DNA from: Tyzzerella sp.
GTDB lineage: Bacteria; Bacillota; Clostridia; Lachnospirales; Lachnospiraceae
Assembly: GCA_017465565.1 (NCBI GenBank)
Contig: JAFTWA010000039.1
Coordinates: 62,001-126,000 of the forward strand
Length of the DNA stretch: 64,000 nucleotides
Reading direction: 5' to 3'
Shown: piece by piece, positions 52,816-61,891 of the stretch
How the letters are laid out: each line of letters begins with the position of its first letter
Position numbering within the stretch: the first letter of the stretch is position 1
Position numbers and translations under genes: made by a program
The notes under the pieces: model-generated
What the model was told of the DNA's origin: nothing
The model's database searches: none
Seen by the model: the letters and a program-made list of their open reading frames with translations, nothing else

Positions 52816-54596
52816 ATAATTCCGCCTTCCTCTTCATCCTTATCTTCATCGTCTTCTTCATTTTCGTCAATTTCATCTTCCTCGTTTTCATCAAACTCTT
52901 CGAAAATGATTTCCTGCGCCAATGGGTCATAGCCTTCCATCTGTGCTATCATCTGCTCTAAGAATCTACGATATTTTGCAATTCTTCGTGTATTCTGACC
53001 TTCCAAAACCATCTCAAAATTACGGATAAAATTCTGCACATGCTCTCTCATATAAGGAGGCACTTCTTCAAACAATGCTTTTAATTTTTCCATTACAAGC
53101 ATATTTTCCGTAATCTCCTTTGGATGCACTTTAAGCTTCTGCAACTCATCCACCTTGCGCTGTAATTCCTTTTCTCTCATATTCTGAGAAATTACTCTTG
53201 AAACAGACTGTCCTGTCGAAAGCACCTTCACATCTACGATTAGGATTCCGTTAATGTCATATGTAAACCGCACATCCGCCGATTCTTCGCCACTTTTCTT
53301 TTTCGGAACTGTTACAGAAATCTCCGAAAGTTTCAGATTATCTTCCGCATACGGCTGTTCTCCCTGTAAAATCTCAAAACGAAGTGTAGTTTGATTATCA
53401 CTTGCTGTATAAAAACGTTTGATTTTTGAGCACGGCAGCACCGTATTTCTTTCGATAATTGGTGACATATATGGATGGCTCGGATCTGCATGATTCACAA
53501 CATTGGTTCCCAATGTAAATGGGCAGATATCCGTCAAAACATAATCTTTTATCTCTTCATTTCGCTCTTTAACTGCACAAATGAGTCCCAGTCCCTGCGC
53601 AATCATAAGGTCACTATTACTTACCACAACTGGCAGATTCCGAAAGATATGCTGCAAATATGACTGAATCAGTGGCATCTTGCTAGAACCGCCAACCATA
53701 ACAACTGCATGTAAATCGTTGATCGATAAATCTCCATCCCGCAGCGCACGCGAAAGCACTCCCTTTATTTTACCAAGAAGCCTTGCACTTTCATCCAATA
53801 ACCGTTGATTTGTATACATACTCTGGTAGGTTGTTCCATCCAAATTCAGTGTCATCTTCGCAGATTCATCGTCCGTAAGACGACGTTTACACATTTCTGC
53901 CTGACGAAGTAAAATTGCGTAGGTTTTCGGAGAAACATTTCGTTTTGACAATCCATGTTCACTCAGAAAGCTTTCTGCCATAATTTCATGAAAATCGTCT
54001 CCACCCAAGTGGTTATCACCCGCTACCGAAATAATTTCCACCATGGTATCAAAACATTCTACCACTGAAACATCCAATGTCCCACCACCAAAGTCAAAAA
54101 TTAAGAACAGCTGCTCTTTGCTGGTATCAATATAAGAAGCCATTGCTGCCGCACTCGGTTCATTGATGATACGTTTTACCGTAACACCGGCTAATGCTCC
54201 GGCTTTCTTAGTTGCTACGCGCTGCTTATCATGGAAATATGCCGGCACTGAAACAATTACTTCTTCAATATCTTCCTGTAAATAATTCTTTGCATCCTCA
54301 ACAATGGAACGAATCACAAAGCTGCTCAGTTCTTCCGGCAGAAATGTCTTCTTTCCAAGAACATACTTTTTCTCTGTTCCCATATCTTTTTTGAAAGATG
54401 CAGCCGTAGCTTCTGGATGTGTAACCAGGCGCTCCTTCGCCACCTCACCAACGAGCACGGTGCCATCTTCTGTCACACTTACTACGCTTGGTGTGAGAAA
54501 AGAGCCAAAACGGTTTGGGATTAATTCTACTTTATGATTACGGTACACTGCTCCAAGGGAGTTTGTCGTACCAAGGTCAATTCCAATTATTGCCAT
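52803..54596 (-). CDS. Non-canonical Hsp70 chaperone (HscC-like)
   Basis: ATP-dependent chaperone of 597 residues. The nucleotide domain has IGIDLGTTNSLGAVYRN (phosphate 1), FDFGGGTLDVSVVE (phosphate 2) and VVMVGGSSKMPLIQSYL. The substrate-binding beta domain begins near residue 385 (TDICPFTLGTNV) and is followed by a short helical lid. The C-terminus ends in a long acidic tail rich in Glu and Asp rather than the DnaK EEVD-like end. No grpE or hrcA is nearby, so it is not the housekeeping dnaK. I prefer the ATG at 54596 with AGGTG 6 bases upstream. The gene for a membrane J protein overlaps its 3' end. Confidence 0.9.
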   Translation of the reverse strand: MAIIGIDLGTTNSLGAVYRNHKVELIPNRFGSFLTPSVVSVTEDGTVLVGEVAKERLVTHPEATAASFKKDMGTEKKYVLGKKTFLPEELSSFVIRSIVEDAKNYLQEDIEEVIVSVPAYFHDKQRVATKKAGALAGVTVKRIINEPSAAAMASYIDTSKEQLFLIFDFGGGTLDVSVVECFDTMVEIISVAGDNHLGGDDFHEIMAESFLSEHGLSKRNVSPKTYAILLRQAEMCKRRLTDDESAKMTLNLDGTTYQSMYTNQRLLDESARLLGKIKGVLSRALRDGDLSINDLHAVVMVGGSSKMPLIQSYLQHIFRNLPVVVSNSDLMIAQGLGLICAVKERNEEIKDYVLTDICPFTLGTNVVNHADPSHPYMSPIIERNTVLPCSKIKRFYTASDNQTTLRFEILQGEQPYAEDNLKLSEISVTVPKKKSGEESADVRFTYDINGILIVDVKVLSTGQSVSRVISQNMREKELQRKVDELQKLKVHPKEITENMLVMEKLKALFEEVPPYMREHVQNFIRNFEMVLEGQNTRRIAKYRRFLEQMIAQMEGYDPLAQEIIFEEFDENEEDEIDENEEDDEDKDEEEGGIIWTS

Positions 54597-54629
54597 ACTG
54601 TTCACCTCATAAATTAAATTTATAATTGA

Positions 54630-54638
54630 ATTTTACCA
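54630..54638 (-). promoter_or_regulatory. Candidate extended -10 promoter of the Hsp70-J pair
   Basis: TGGTAAAAT on the minus strand is an extended -10 element (TG-N-TAAAAT), 34 bases before the start codon. No good -35 box is present. No CIRCE heat-shock repeat was seen in the region. Confidence 0.4.
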
Positions 54639-54660
54639 CATCTTTTTCATTTTTCACAGA

Positions 54661-54696
54661 GAAAAAGCGCCTCAACAGAGACGCCTTTTCAAAAAA
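54661..54696 (-). terminator. Terminator after the purine permease gene
   Basis: On the minus strand AAAAGGCGTCTC and GAGGCGCTTTTT form a 12-base stem with wobble pairs and a 4-base loop, running into T-rich sequence. Confidence 0.85.
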
Positions 54697-54700
54697 TTTA

Positions 54701-56152
54701 TTACATTGTAATTAATAAGAATCTAGCTGCAAATAATAATGCAATAATCGTAACAACGAGGTCTTTCTTGCTGTATTTTCCTGTGAGTACTTTAATTAAT
54801 ACATATGCGATTGCACCAACACCAATACCGTTAGAAATTGAGTATGATAAACACATCATAATTACTGTTAAGAATGCTGGAACTGCTGAAGCAACATCGT
54901 CCATATCGATTTTCCCGAAGCCTTTCATCATAAGAACACCAACGTAGATTAATGCTGGAGCTGTTGCACATGATGGAATGATTGTTGCGATTGGGCTAAG
55001 GAATAAGCACGCTGCAAAACAAGCTGCTGTAACAACACTTGTAAGACCTGTTCTTCCGCCTGCACCAACACCTGCTGCTGACTCAACGAATGTTGTACAT
55101 GTTGATGTACCAAGTACAGCACCTGTTAATGTACCAATTGAATCACACATCATAGATTTATCAACATTGATTGGGTCACCATTTTCATCAAGCATATCTG
55201 CCTGTGCTGCTGTACCATATAATGTTCCAACTGTGTCAAACATATCTACAAGAGCAAATGTGATGATAAGAACAACTGCTCCAAATACACCATCAATATG
55301 CGCACCGCCAAATGCATTTGCCCAAGATTCAGGTTTAAATACACCTGTAATACCGACTGACGCGAAATCTTTAAATGATTGTCCAATATTTCCAAGGTCA
55401 AATGATGGCACTTGGAGTGTTGAAACATAGTAAAGTACCGTAACAATAAGAATTGTGATAATTACGCTGCCTTTTACGTTTTTCTTTTCAAGTACTGCAA
55501 TTAAAATCAATCCAATAATTGTAAGAACAACTGGTGCCATAGCAAGCCATGCCGCAAAACCAGATTCAGCATTTACGATTGCTCCGTGGAAATCAAACAA
55601 TTGGGAAATTGTGTATTGGTTTGACTGGATAAGTCCAACATTTTGGAAACCAATATATGCAATAAAAAGACCAATACCTGCTGAAATCGCTTTCTTTAAG
55701 CATTCTGGCATTGCTGTTGCAATATATTTTCTAAGCCCTGTAAATGAAAGAATCAAGAAAATAACACCTGAAAGGAAAATGATTACAACACCTGATTGAT
55801 ATCCTTCGATTACATCTACACCTGCGAAAAACGCACCTGAAACAAATGATGTGCAGAAGAATGAGTTAAGTCCCATACCACATGCCTGTGCGAATGGCAT
55901 TTTCGCATAAAGCGCCATTAATAATGTACCGATACAAGCTACTAAGATAGATGCAATATATACCGCATTCCAGATTTGGCTAATTGCTGCAGCATCTGCT
56001 CCTTCTGCTACCAGCCAACCTGCTGCACCGCCAGCTGCAACCTGATTAGGGTTAACAACTACGATATAACACATTGCAAAGAATGTAGTAAGACCTGCAA
56101 ATATCTCTGTTCTTACATCAGAACCTCTTTCTTTGATTTTAAAAAAGTCCAT
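54701..56152 (-). CDS. NCS2 family purine permease (guanine/hypoxanthine type)
   Basis: Proton-coupled purine base importer of the AzgA/PbuG branch. 483 residues with about 12-14 membrane helices. Family stretches are EIFAGLTTFFAMCYIVVVNP at the N-terminus, CGMGLNSFFC, TFALVDMFDTVGTLYGTAAQ and TSTCTTFVESAAGVGAGGRTGL. It has its own promoter and terminator. I looked for a purine riboswitch in the roughly 45-base leader and found none. Confidence 0.9.
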   Translation of the reverse strand: MDFFKIKERGSDVRTEIFAGLTTFFAMCYIVVVNPNQVAAGGAAGWLVAEGADAAAISQIWNAVYIASILVACIGTLLMALYAKMPFAQACGMGLNSFFCTSFVSGAFFAGVDVIEGYQSGVVIIFLSGVIFLILSFTGLRKYIATAMPECLKKAISAGIGLFIAYIGFQNVGLIQSNQYTISQLFDFHGAIVNAESGFAAWLAMAPVVLTIIGLILIAVLEKKNVKGSVIITILIVTVLYYVSTLQVPSFDLGNIGQSFKDFASVGITGVFKPESWANAFGGAHIDGVFGAVVLIITFALVDMFDTVGTLYGTAAQADMLDENGDPINVDKSMMCDSIGTLTGAVLGTSTCTTFVESAAGVGAGGRTGLTSVVTAACFAACLFLSPIATIIPSCATAPALIYVGVLMMKGFGKIDMDDVASAVPAFLTVIMMCLSYSISNGIGVGAIAYVLIKVLTGKYSKKDLVVTIIALLFAARFLLITM

Positions 56153-56193
56153 TTAATAATTCCTCCTCATATAAACTCTTAAAAACAGTTCTT

Positions 56194-56222
56194 ATTTTAT
56201 CAAGTCAAAAAACAAAAATCAA
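56194..56222 (-). promoter_or_regulatory. Promoter of the purine permease gene
   Basis: TTGATT (56217-56222) and TAAAAT (56194-56199) are 17 bases apart on the minus strand. The remaining 110 bases up to the ilvC terminator show nothing I can name. Confidence 0.55.
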
Positions 56223-56331
56223 CAAAATGCGGCAAATACTGTGCTTTTCATTTATGATTTTTTCGCAGCTTTATTTATAAGCAATACTAATAAATTATGC
56301 AAGAATGTTTTTCATCTATATTTTAACTAAT

Positions 56332-56366
56332 AAAAGAACCAGCACGAGACATTCTCGCGCCGGCCC
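56332..56366 (-). terminator. Terminator after ilvC
   Basis: On the minus strand GGGCCGGCGCGAG and CTCGTGCTGGTTC pair over 13 positions (several G-U) around a 5-base loop, followed by TTTTATTAG. Confidence 0.88.
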
Positions 56367-56398
56367 TTTTGTAGCGTATGTAAATCGATTCAAACAAA

Positions 56399-57448
<1,050 letters not shown>

Positions 57449-57500
57449 TTAAAATAATTTATTTAGTTAAAGGCTTCTTCGCCTCTAGCTTCATATGTAA

Positions 57501-58004
57501 TTAATCTTCTGAGATATATACGCCCTCAGAACCTCTTGATAATCCTGTGATACCTGTACGTGCAAGTTCCAGAATCTCATATGCCGCCATCAATTTCAAA
57601 AATGCTGCAACCTTTGAAGTTGTTCCCGTCATCTCAAGCATCAGTGAATCCGACTCAACATCCACAATCTTTGCTCTGAAAATATCGGCAACTGAAATAA
57701 TCTCGGCTCTCTGTGCTGCATTCGCTTTCACCTTAACCATGATTAATTCTCTGCAAACAGATTGTCCATCTTTTAATACCTTAATCTCAAGCACATCTTC
57801 TAACTTTGCTAATTGCTTTTCAATCTGCGACAAAATCTGTGTATCTCCAGTCGCTACTACTGTAATTCTAGTAATTCTGTCATCCATTGTAGTGCCTGAT
57901 GTAATACTGTCGATATTGTAACCACGACGGCTGAATAGACCAGCTACACGGCTCAATAAACCAGCATTATTATTTACTAACAATGAAAATACTTGTGTTT
58001 TCAT
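57501..58004 (-). CDS. ilvN: Acetolactate synthase small subunit
   Basis: Regulatory subunit giving valine feedback control to acetolactate synthase. 167 residues: an N-terminal ACT domain (KTQVFSLLVNNNAGLLSRV and GLFSRRGYNIDSITSG) and a C-terminal ACT-like domain with SLMLEMTGTTSKVAAFL. The catalytic partner ilvB is not nearby; the promoter and leader show that transcription begins here. Probably one unit with ilvC. Confidence 0.95.
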   Translation of the reverse strand: MKTQVFSLLVNNNAGLLSRVAGLFSRRGYNIDSITSGTTMDDRITRITVVATGDTQILSQIEKQLAKLEDVLEIKVLKDGQSVCRELIMVKVKANAAQRAEIISVADIFRAKIVDVESDSLMLEMTGTTSKVAAFLKLMAAYEILELARTGITGLSRGSEGVYISED

Positions 58005-58034
58005 AAATCATTTCGCCCTTTCTATGTTTTCTCA

Positions 58035-58058
58035 AAAAACAGAGTGCGTTCTGTTTTT
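58035..58058 (-). promoter_or_regulatory. Hairpin with T-run at the 5' end of the ilvN leader
   Basis: On the minus strand AAAAACAGA pairs with TCTGTTTTT around ACGCAC. It overlaps the predicted transcription start, so only part may be in the RNA. It could stabilise the 5' end or be the remnant of an attenuator. No leader peptide or T-box was found in the roughly 50-base leader. Confidence 0.4.
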
Positions 58059-58060
58059 AT

Positions 58061-58089
58061 ATATTAACAACTCTATTTATATTTGTCAA
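58061..58089 (-). promoter_or_regulatory. Promoter of ilvN-ilvC
   Basis: TTGACA (58084-58089) and TAATAT (58061-58066) are 17 bases apart on the minus strand. Confidence 0.75.
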
Positions 58090-58120
58090 CCTTTTTCGCA
58101 CTTCTTTTTTATTTAAGTTC

Positions 58121-58144
58121 AGGCAGGCGTCAGTGCACCTGCCT
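58121..58144 (-). terminator. Inverted repeat after the multicopper oxidase gene
   Basis: AGGCAGG (58121-58127) and CCTGCCT (58138-58144) form a 7-base stem with a 10-base loop, 11 bases after the stop codon. It has no direct T-run, so it is at best a weak terminator. Confidence 0.4.
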
Positions 58145-58154
58145 AATGCTCATA

Positions 58155-61100
58155 TTATCTTACTTTTGGCAAGAATTTGCAAATCATTTTCTTACATTTA
58201 TGTGAAAAGCTTTGTTTCATAACTCTAAAAATGCCCCACATACCTGATTCAATATCCCACTTCATACTTCCTGAACGATATAAATAATCACCTGGTCGCG
58301 AAGCACCATTCTCCAGTTCAATATCAAAGGTATTTCCAATGCTGATTGCTCCCTGCATTGATATTCTGTCTATGCAGGCACGCTCATCCACCTCTTTCCA
58401 TTCATGACCGTGTATGCAGAATCCAACATTTCTCGGTTTATCTGCCGGCATCATTACACGGAATATCACCCGTTCATTTGAATACGCCTTAAACAACGGC
58501 GTCGACGGGTCTCCATGTACCTTACTGCTGAATACCTTTGAAGGTCTGTCGTCCTTCTGAAAACGGTTTGCAAAACGCTCCGAACGATAGTTATAACCCT
58601 TTTCTCCAGTATCCTCATGATCAATCCCCTCTCCATCCTCCTCTGGGATTGTCTTTACGATATTTCCTTCTTTATCCAGCATTCGTATTCCATTTTGAAT
58701 AAACACTACATTTTCCCGGAAGCTATCCATGCCTGGTGCAGTAATCACGGCCTGCTCATGATACATTTCCTCCGCGAAGGAATTTGCATGATACCAGCAT
58801 GCTCCTGCCGGCTCCACCAGTACCGCCCCAAAAAGTCCGTGATATCTGTGATTTCGCATATCTCCAAAAGACTGTATGATGCAAGAACCATATTCTTGGT
58901 CCGCATACCAAAGATATTTCTTACTTTCCCCCGGTCCTACAGTCTGCTCTCGATTGTTATATCCCATATTGATTCCCGAATCACAGACTGGGTCATAGTG
59001 TAAAAATTGCGGATTCATAGAAACCCTCATGGAAGGGGTATGCTTAAGGTCCAACGGAACACTTGGATAATCAAAATACGGAACCGGATTCGTAAATAGA
59101 TTATGCAGCGTCACTTCAATCCACTCGCCAGCATTTACTCTCAAAATCAGTGGTCTAGGCTGATACCTTCCTCCTAATGCCATATCCACATCTTCCAGTG
59201 GAACAAATAATAAGCCATCTGGGTCATGGTCTCCATGACAATTATAAGGAATATCTGCCTGAATCGCTGCCACTTCATACCTCCGAATCTTAGCGTCAGG
59301 TCCCGGACATAACGGCAGAGGTAATATCTGTGAAATCCCTTTACACAATGGTTTCAGCCATTTCTTAGGTTTGTCATAGGCACGAATAATGCCCCACAAG
59401 CCAAGCCATGCATCATCAATACCACCAAAATAGTACAAATAATCACCTGGATAATATTGCTTTGTAATTCGAATATTAAACACCTCCGAAATGCCGAGGG
59501 TCTGGGCCGCTGTATCTGGCGATACGATATCATCAATCTCTTTTTTCCAGGATAGACCAGTCAGGTTGAAGGCATGTTGCTCCTCATGTGCCCCATCCAG
59601 AAGACGAATCACAATTTCATCTCCAGGATAAGTTTCCAAAATCGGAGTTGCCGGGTCACCGTGAACATAAGAACTGAAAACATAAGCCGGATCTTCATAT
59701 CTGCAAAGTCGTTCGCGCATTGGCTCGCAGCGATAATTGATTCCCATCACGCCAGGGTCATCATGGGAACCTGGAACATCTGGCGGATTTAGTGGATTTC
59801 CCTCTTTGTCAAATAGCAACGCAAAATCATGCACAAACAAAGTAAATTCACGGAAAGAAGAGCCATCCTTTCTCTTGATTACTGCGCGTGTTCCTGTATT
59901 AACCGGTTCTCCTGTGCAAACATCGTGGAATGTTGCGCCTGCCTCTTCCACAATCAGTGCACCAAACACACCATGCTGCTGATGTGAATTTGCAAACAGA
60001 TGGTCATGGAAAAAGACAGTTTTTAATTCCGTATCAGCAAAAAATCGTTCCACTAACGTCTCGTACTGTCTCGCTCCCGCAATGTTATTCCACCCATTTG
60101 CTGCCCCATCAGAAACTATTGTGTCAAACTTTACCAAGTGAATATGAAATCCCGCCATATCCGTCAGAGTTCGCATTTGGAAAGGACTCTCTTCAATAAA
60201 TTCTGGAAGCAGGTTAGTCAGTTGAATCTCTATACAATCCCCTGCATTTGCGCGGATGACAAGTGGTTCTACTTTAATTTTCTGCTCTTCCACTTTTCTG
60301 ATATATTCGTCCAGCCCTCCATGTCGCTCAAGTTCTTCCTTCAGAACAAAAAATCTGCCTTGCGGGTCATGCCAGCCAAAGCTGTTGTATGTGACCTTAG
60401 CTTGAACCAGCGCCAGTTCAAACAGCCGAACATTGTCTTTTTGACAGCAATATGGTTTATCAGTATGACACGGGCAAGTATCCGAATACAAAGCCCCTGG
60501 TTCAAAATTTTCTACAAAGTTTGCCTGCTCCAAATCTGTCGGTTCAATCTTATTCGTGCCGTCCGGATTCAAAATTCCAAGTGGTGGCTGCAATGGACGC
60601 TCTCCAAAGGTTCCGTTAATAAAATTCGGATATCCCGGATGGTCCTCGTCTTTCTTTGGTGGGCGCTTTCTATCCTTCAAGGGCATCAATGGTGGAATTG
60701 GCGTACCGTCCGGTAATCTTCCCGTTCCATCTTCCAGCCTGTCATGAATTCTCCACAAAGTCCACATTCCTTCATGGAAATGCGGATATAAATGACAATG
60801 AAAAATTACATCCCCAATGGTGCCATTAAGGCTCCCTGCTCCATGTAAAATATCCAACGTATAGGTTTCCTGTGGACTAATGGAAATGGAATCAATAATC
60901 GTGGATGTCTGGCATGCTGGTTCTAATTTCCATTGATGATTGTGTAAATGAAATACATGTGTCTCTTTCACACCGCCATGAATCAGGCGGATTTTGGAAG
61001 GGTCTCCCACATAGGCCCGTAAAATCGGTGGTGCCGGATCCCCATACACCCAGGAGCTCATGGAAATATCTTCTCCGGTATCTGCGTGGTCGTGGCTCAA

Positions 61101-61820
61101 TGGTTCTCTATTTCTCATTGGTTCTGAACGGTAACTGATTGCAGTCGTCATGGATGGTAAGCCTGTATGTGGGTCAAGGGGGTGATTTCCGTTTTTATCC
61201 TTTATTTCCAACTCGTCATGGAAAAACACAGCATATTCGCGAAAGGCTGGATTTGTCGGGTGGTAAATATCCGCAAACAAACCACTTTCTATTTCTTCTC
61301 CCGTCTCTGGATTCAGCCACTTTGACTCAGGGGCTTCTACAATAATCGCTCCAAATAACCCGTGTATATTCGTTGCCTCTTCACTGCTGCGAGGGTCTGC
61401 CATGTCGTGAAATACATAGACCCCTTCCTTGTGTGCATACCAAGTATAGGTGATGCTTCCTTTCGTTGTTGTATCTCGATTATACCCCACACTTGCACCG
61501 TCCGATGTCTGTACATCATAATGCAGCCCCTGCACATGAATCGAAAGTGGTCGATTCAGGGAATGCGAAAAGCAAACAACTACCTTATCTCCCACATTTG
61601 CACGAATAACTAGCGGCTGCACTTCTTCATAAGGCTGAGGTATTTCCTGATTAAAATTCTCTAGTGCTTTTTCTTTGATTCTTTCTGCATCTTTCTTTAA
61701 CACAAAAAGGAGACCATCTGGATCATGATCTCCGAATCTGTTATATACAATTGGTATCTCAATTGCTTCAATATCATAGTGTCGATCTTTTTCCGAACTC
61801 GGATACGCATATAATTCCAT
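58155..61820 (-). CDS. Giant six-domain multicopper oxidase, MnxG-like
   Basis: A 1221-residue oxidase without signal peptide or membrane segment. It is built of three repeats of a two-cupredoxin unit: the stretch HDPDGLLFV or HDPQGRFFV opens domains 1, 3 and 5 (near residues 32, 484 and 865), and SYRSEP, NYRCEP or NYRSER marks domains 2, 4 and 6. All four copper motifs are present but split: HVFHLH (H288, H291, H293) and HCHLYPHFHEGM (H341, C342, H343, H347, M352; type 1 copper) in domain 2, and HIH (559-561) and HDH (605-607) in domain 3. The trinuclear site would therefore lie between domains 2 and 3. Domains 4-6 lack full sets. A Cys-rich linker (CPCHTDKPYCC, 449-459) joins domains 2 and 3. 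Length and domain number match MnxG, the Mn(II) oxidase of Bacillus spores. A sigma-K-like promoter (61853-61880) supports mother-cell expression. The substrate (Mn, Fe or organic) is inference. Confidence 0.88.
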   Translation of the reverse strand: MELYAYPSSEKDRHYDIEAIEIPIVYNRFGDHDPDGLLFVLKKDAERIKEKALENFNQEIPQPYEEVQPLVIRANVGDKVVVCFSHSLNRPLSIHVQGLHYDVQTSDGASVGYNRDTTTKGSITYTWYAHKEGVYVFHDMADPRSSEEATNIHGLFGAIIVEAPESKWLNPETGEEIESGLFADIYHPTNPAFREYAVFFHDELEIKDKNGNHPLDPHTGLPSMTTAISYRSEPMRNREPLSHDHADTGEDISMSSWVYGDPAPPILRAYVGDPSKIRLIHGGVKETHVFHLHNHQWKLEPACQTSTIIDSISISPQETYTLDILHGAGSLNGTIGDVIFHCHLYPHFHEGMWTLWRIHDRLEDGTGRLPDGTPIPPLMPLKDRKRPPKKDEDHPGYPNFINGTFGERPLQPPLGILNPDGTNKIEPTDLEQANFVENFEPGALYSDTCPCHTDKPYCCQKDNVRLFELALVQAKVTYNSFGWHDPQGRFFVLKEELERHGGLDEYIRKVEEQKIKVEPLVIRANAGDCIEIQLTNLLPEFIEESPFQMRTLTDMAGFHIHLVKFDTIVSDGAANGWNNIAGARQYETLVERFFADTELKTVFFHDHLFANSHQQHGVFGALIVEEAGATFHDVCTGEPVNTGTRAVIKRKDGSSFREFTLFVHDFALLFDKEGNPLNPPDVPGSHDDPGVMGINYRCEPMRERLCRYEDPAYVFSSYVHGDPATPILETYPGDEIVIRLLDGAHEEQHAFNLTGLSWKKEIDDIVSPDTAAQTLGISEVFNIRITKQYYPGDYLYYFGGIDDAWLGLWGIIRAYDKPKKWLKPLCKGISQILPLPLCPGPDAKIRRYEVAAIQADIPYNCHGDHDPDGLLFVPLEDVDMALGGRYQPRPLILRVNAGEWIEVTLHNLFTNPVPYFDYPSVPLDLKHTPSMRVSMNPQFLHYDPVCDSGINMGYNNREQTVGPGESKKYLWYADQEYGSCIIQSFGDMRNHRYHGLFGAVLVEPAGACWYHANSFAEEMYHEQAVITAPGMDSFRENVVFIQNGIRMLDKEGNIVKTIPEEDGEGIDHEDTGEKGYNYRSERFANRFQKDDRPSKVFSSKVHGDPSTPLFKAYSNERVIFRVMMPADKPRNVGFCIHGHEWKEVDERACIDRISMQGAISIGNTFDIELENGASRPGDYLYRSGSMKWDIESGMWGIFRVMKQSFSHKCKKMICKFLPKVR

Positions 61821-61852
61821 TTTCTCGCATACCTTTATAAATTTCTTCTCTT

Positions 61853-61880
61853 TATAGTATGCAAGAAACTATACGCGGGT
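61853..61880 (-). promoter_or_regulatory. Sigma-K-like promoter of the multicopper oxidase gene
   Basis: On the minus strand AC (61879-61880) is followed after 17 bases by CATACTATA (61853-61861), matching AC-N17-CATANNNTA of late mother-cell sigma-K. The -10 box lies 33 bases before the ATG. No vegetative promoter is visible here. Confidence 0.7.
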
Positions 61881-61891
61881 TCGAAAAGTCA

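Noticed and set aside
54597-54660. CIRCE heat-shock operator before the Hsp70 gene
   Set aside because: No TTAGCACTC-N9-GAGTGCTAA repeat or close variant is present.
56153-56331. Possible purine riboswitch before the purine permease gene
   Set aside because: The conserved purine-aptamer loops were not found. The region is AT-rich with a promoter and nothing else visible.
58005-58060. T-box or leader-peptide attenuator before ilvN
   Set aside because: The leader is about 50 bases, has no specifier loop or T-box sequence, and no small open frame rich in branched-chain codons. Only a 9-base hairpin at the start site is present.
60138-60716. A 192-codon plus-strand open frame inside the multicopper oxidase gene
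   Set aside because: No recognisable domain, no ribosome site, and fully antisense to a gene with clear copper motifs.
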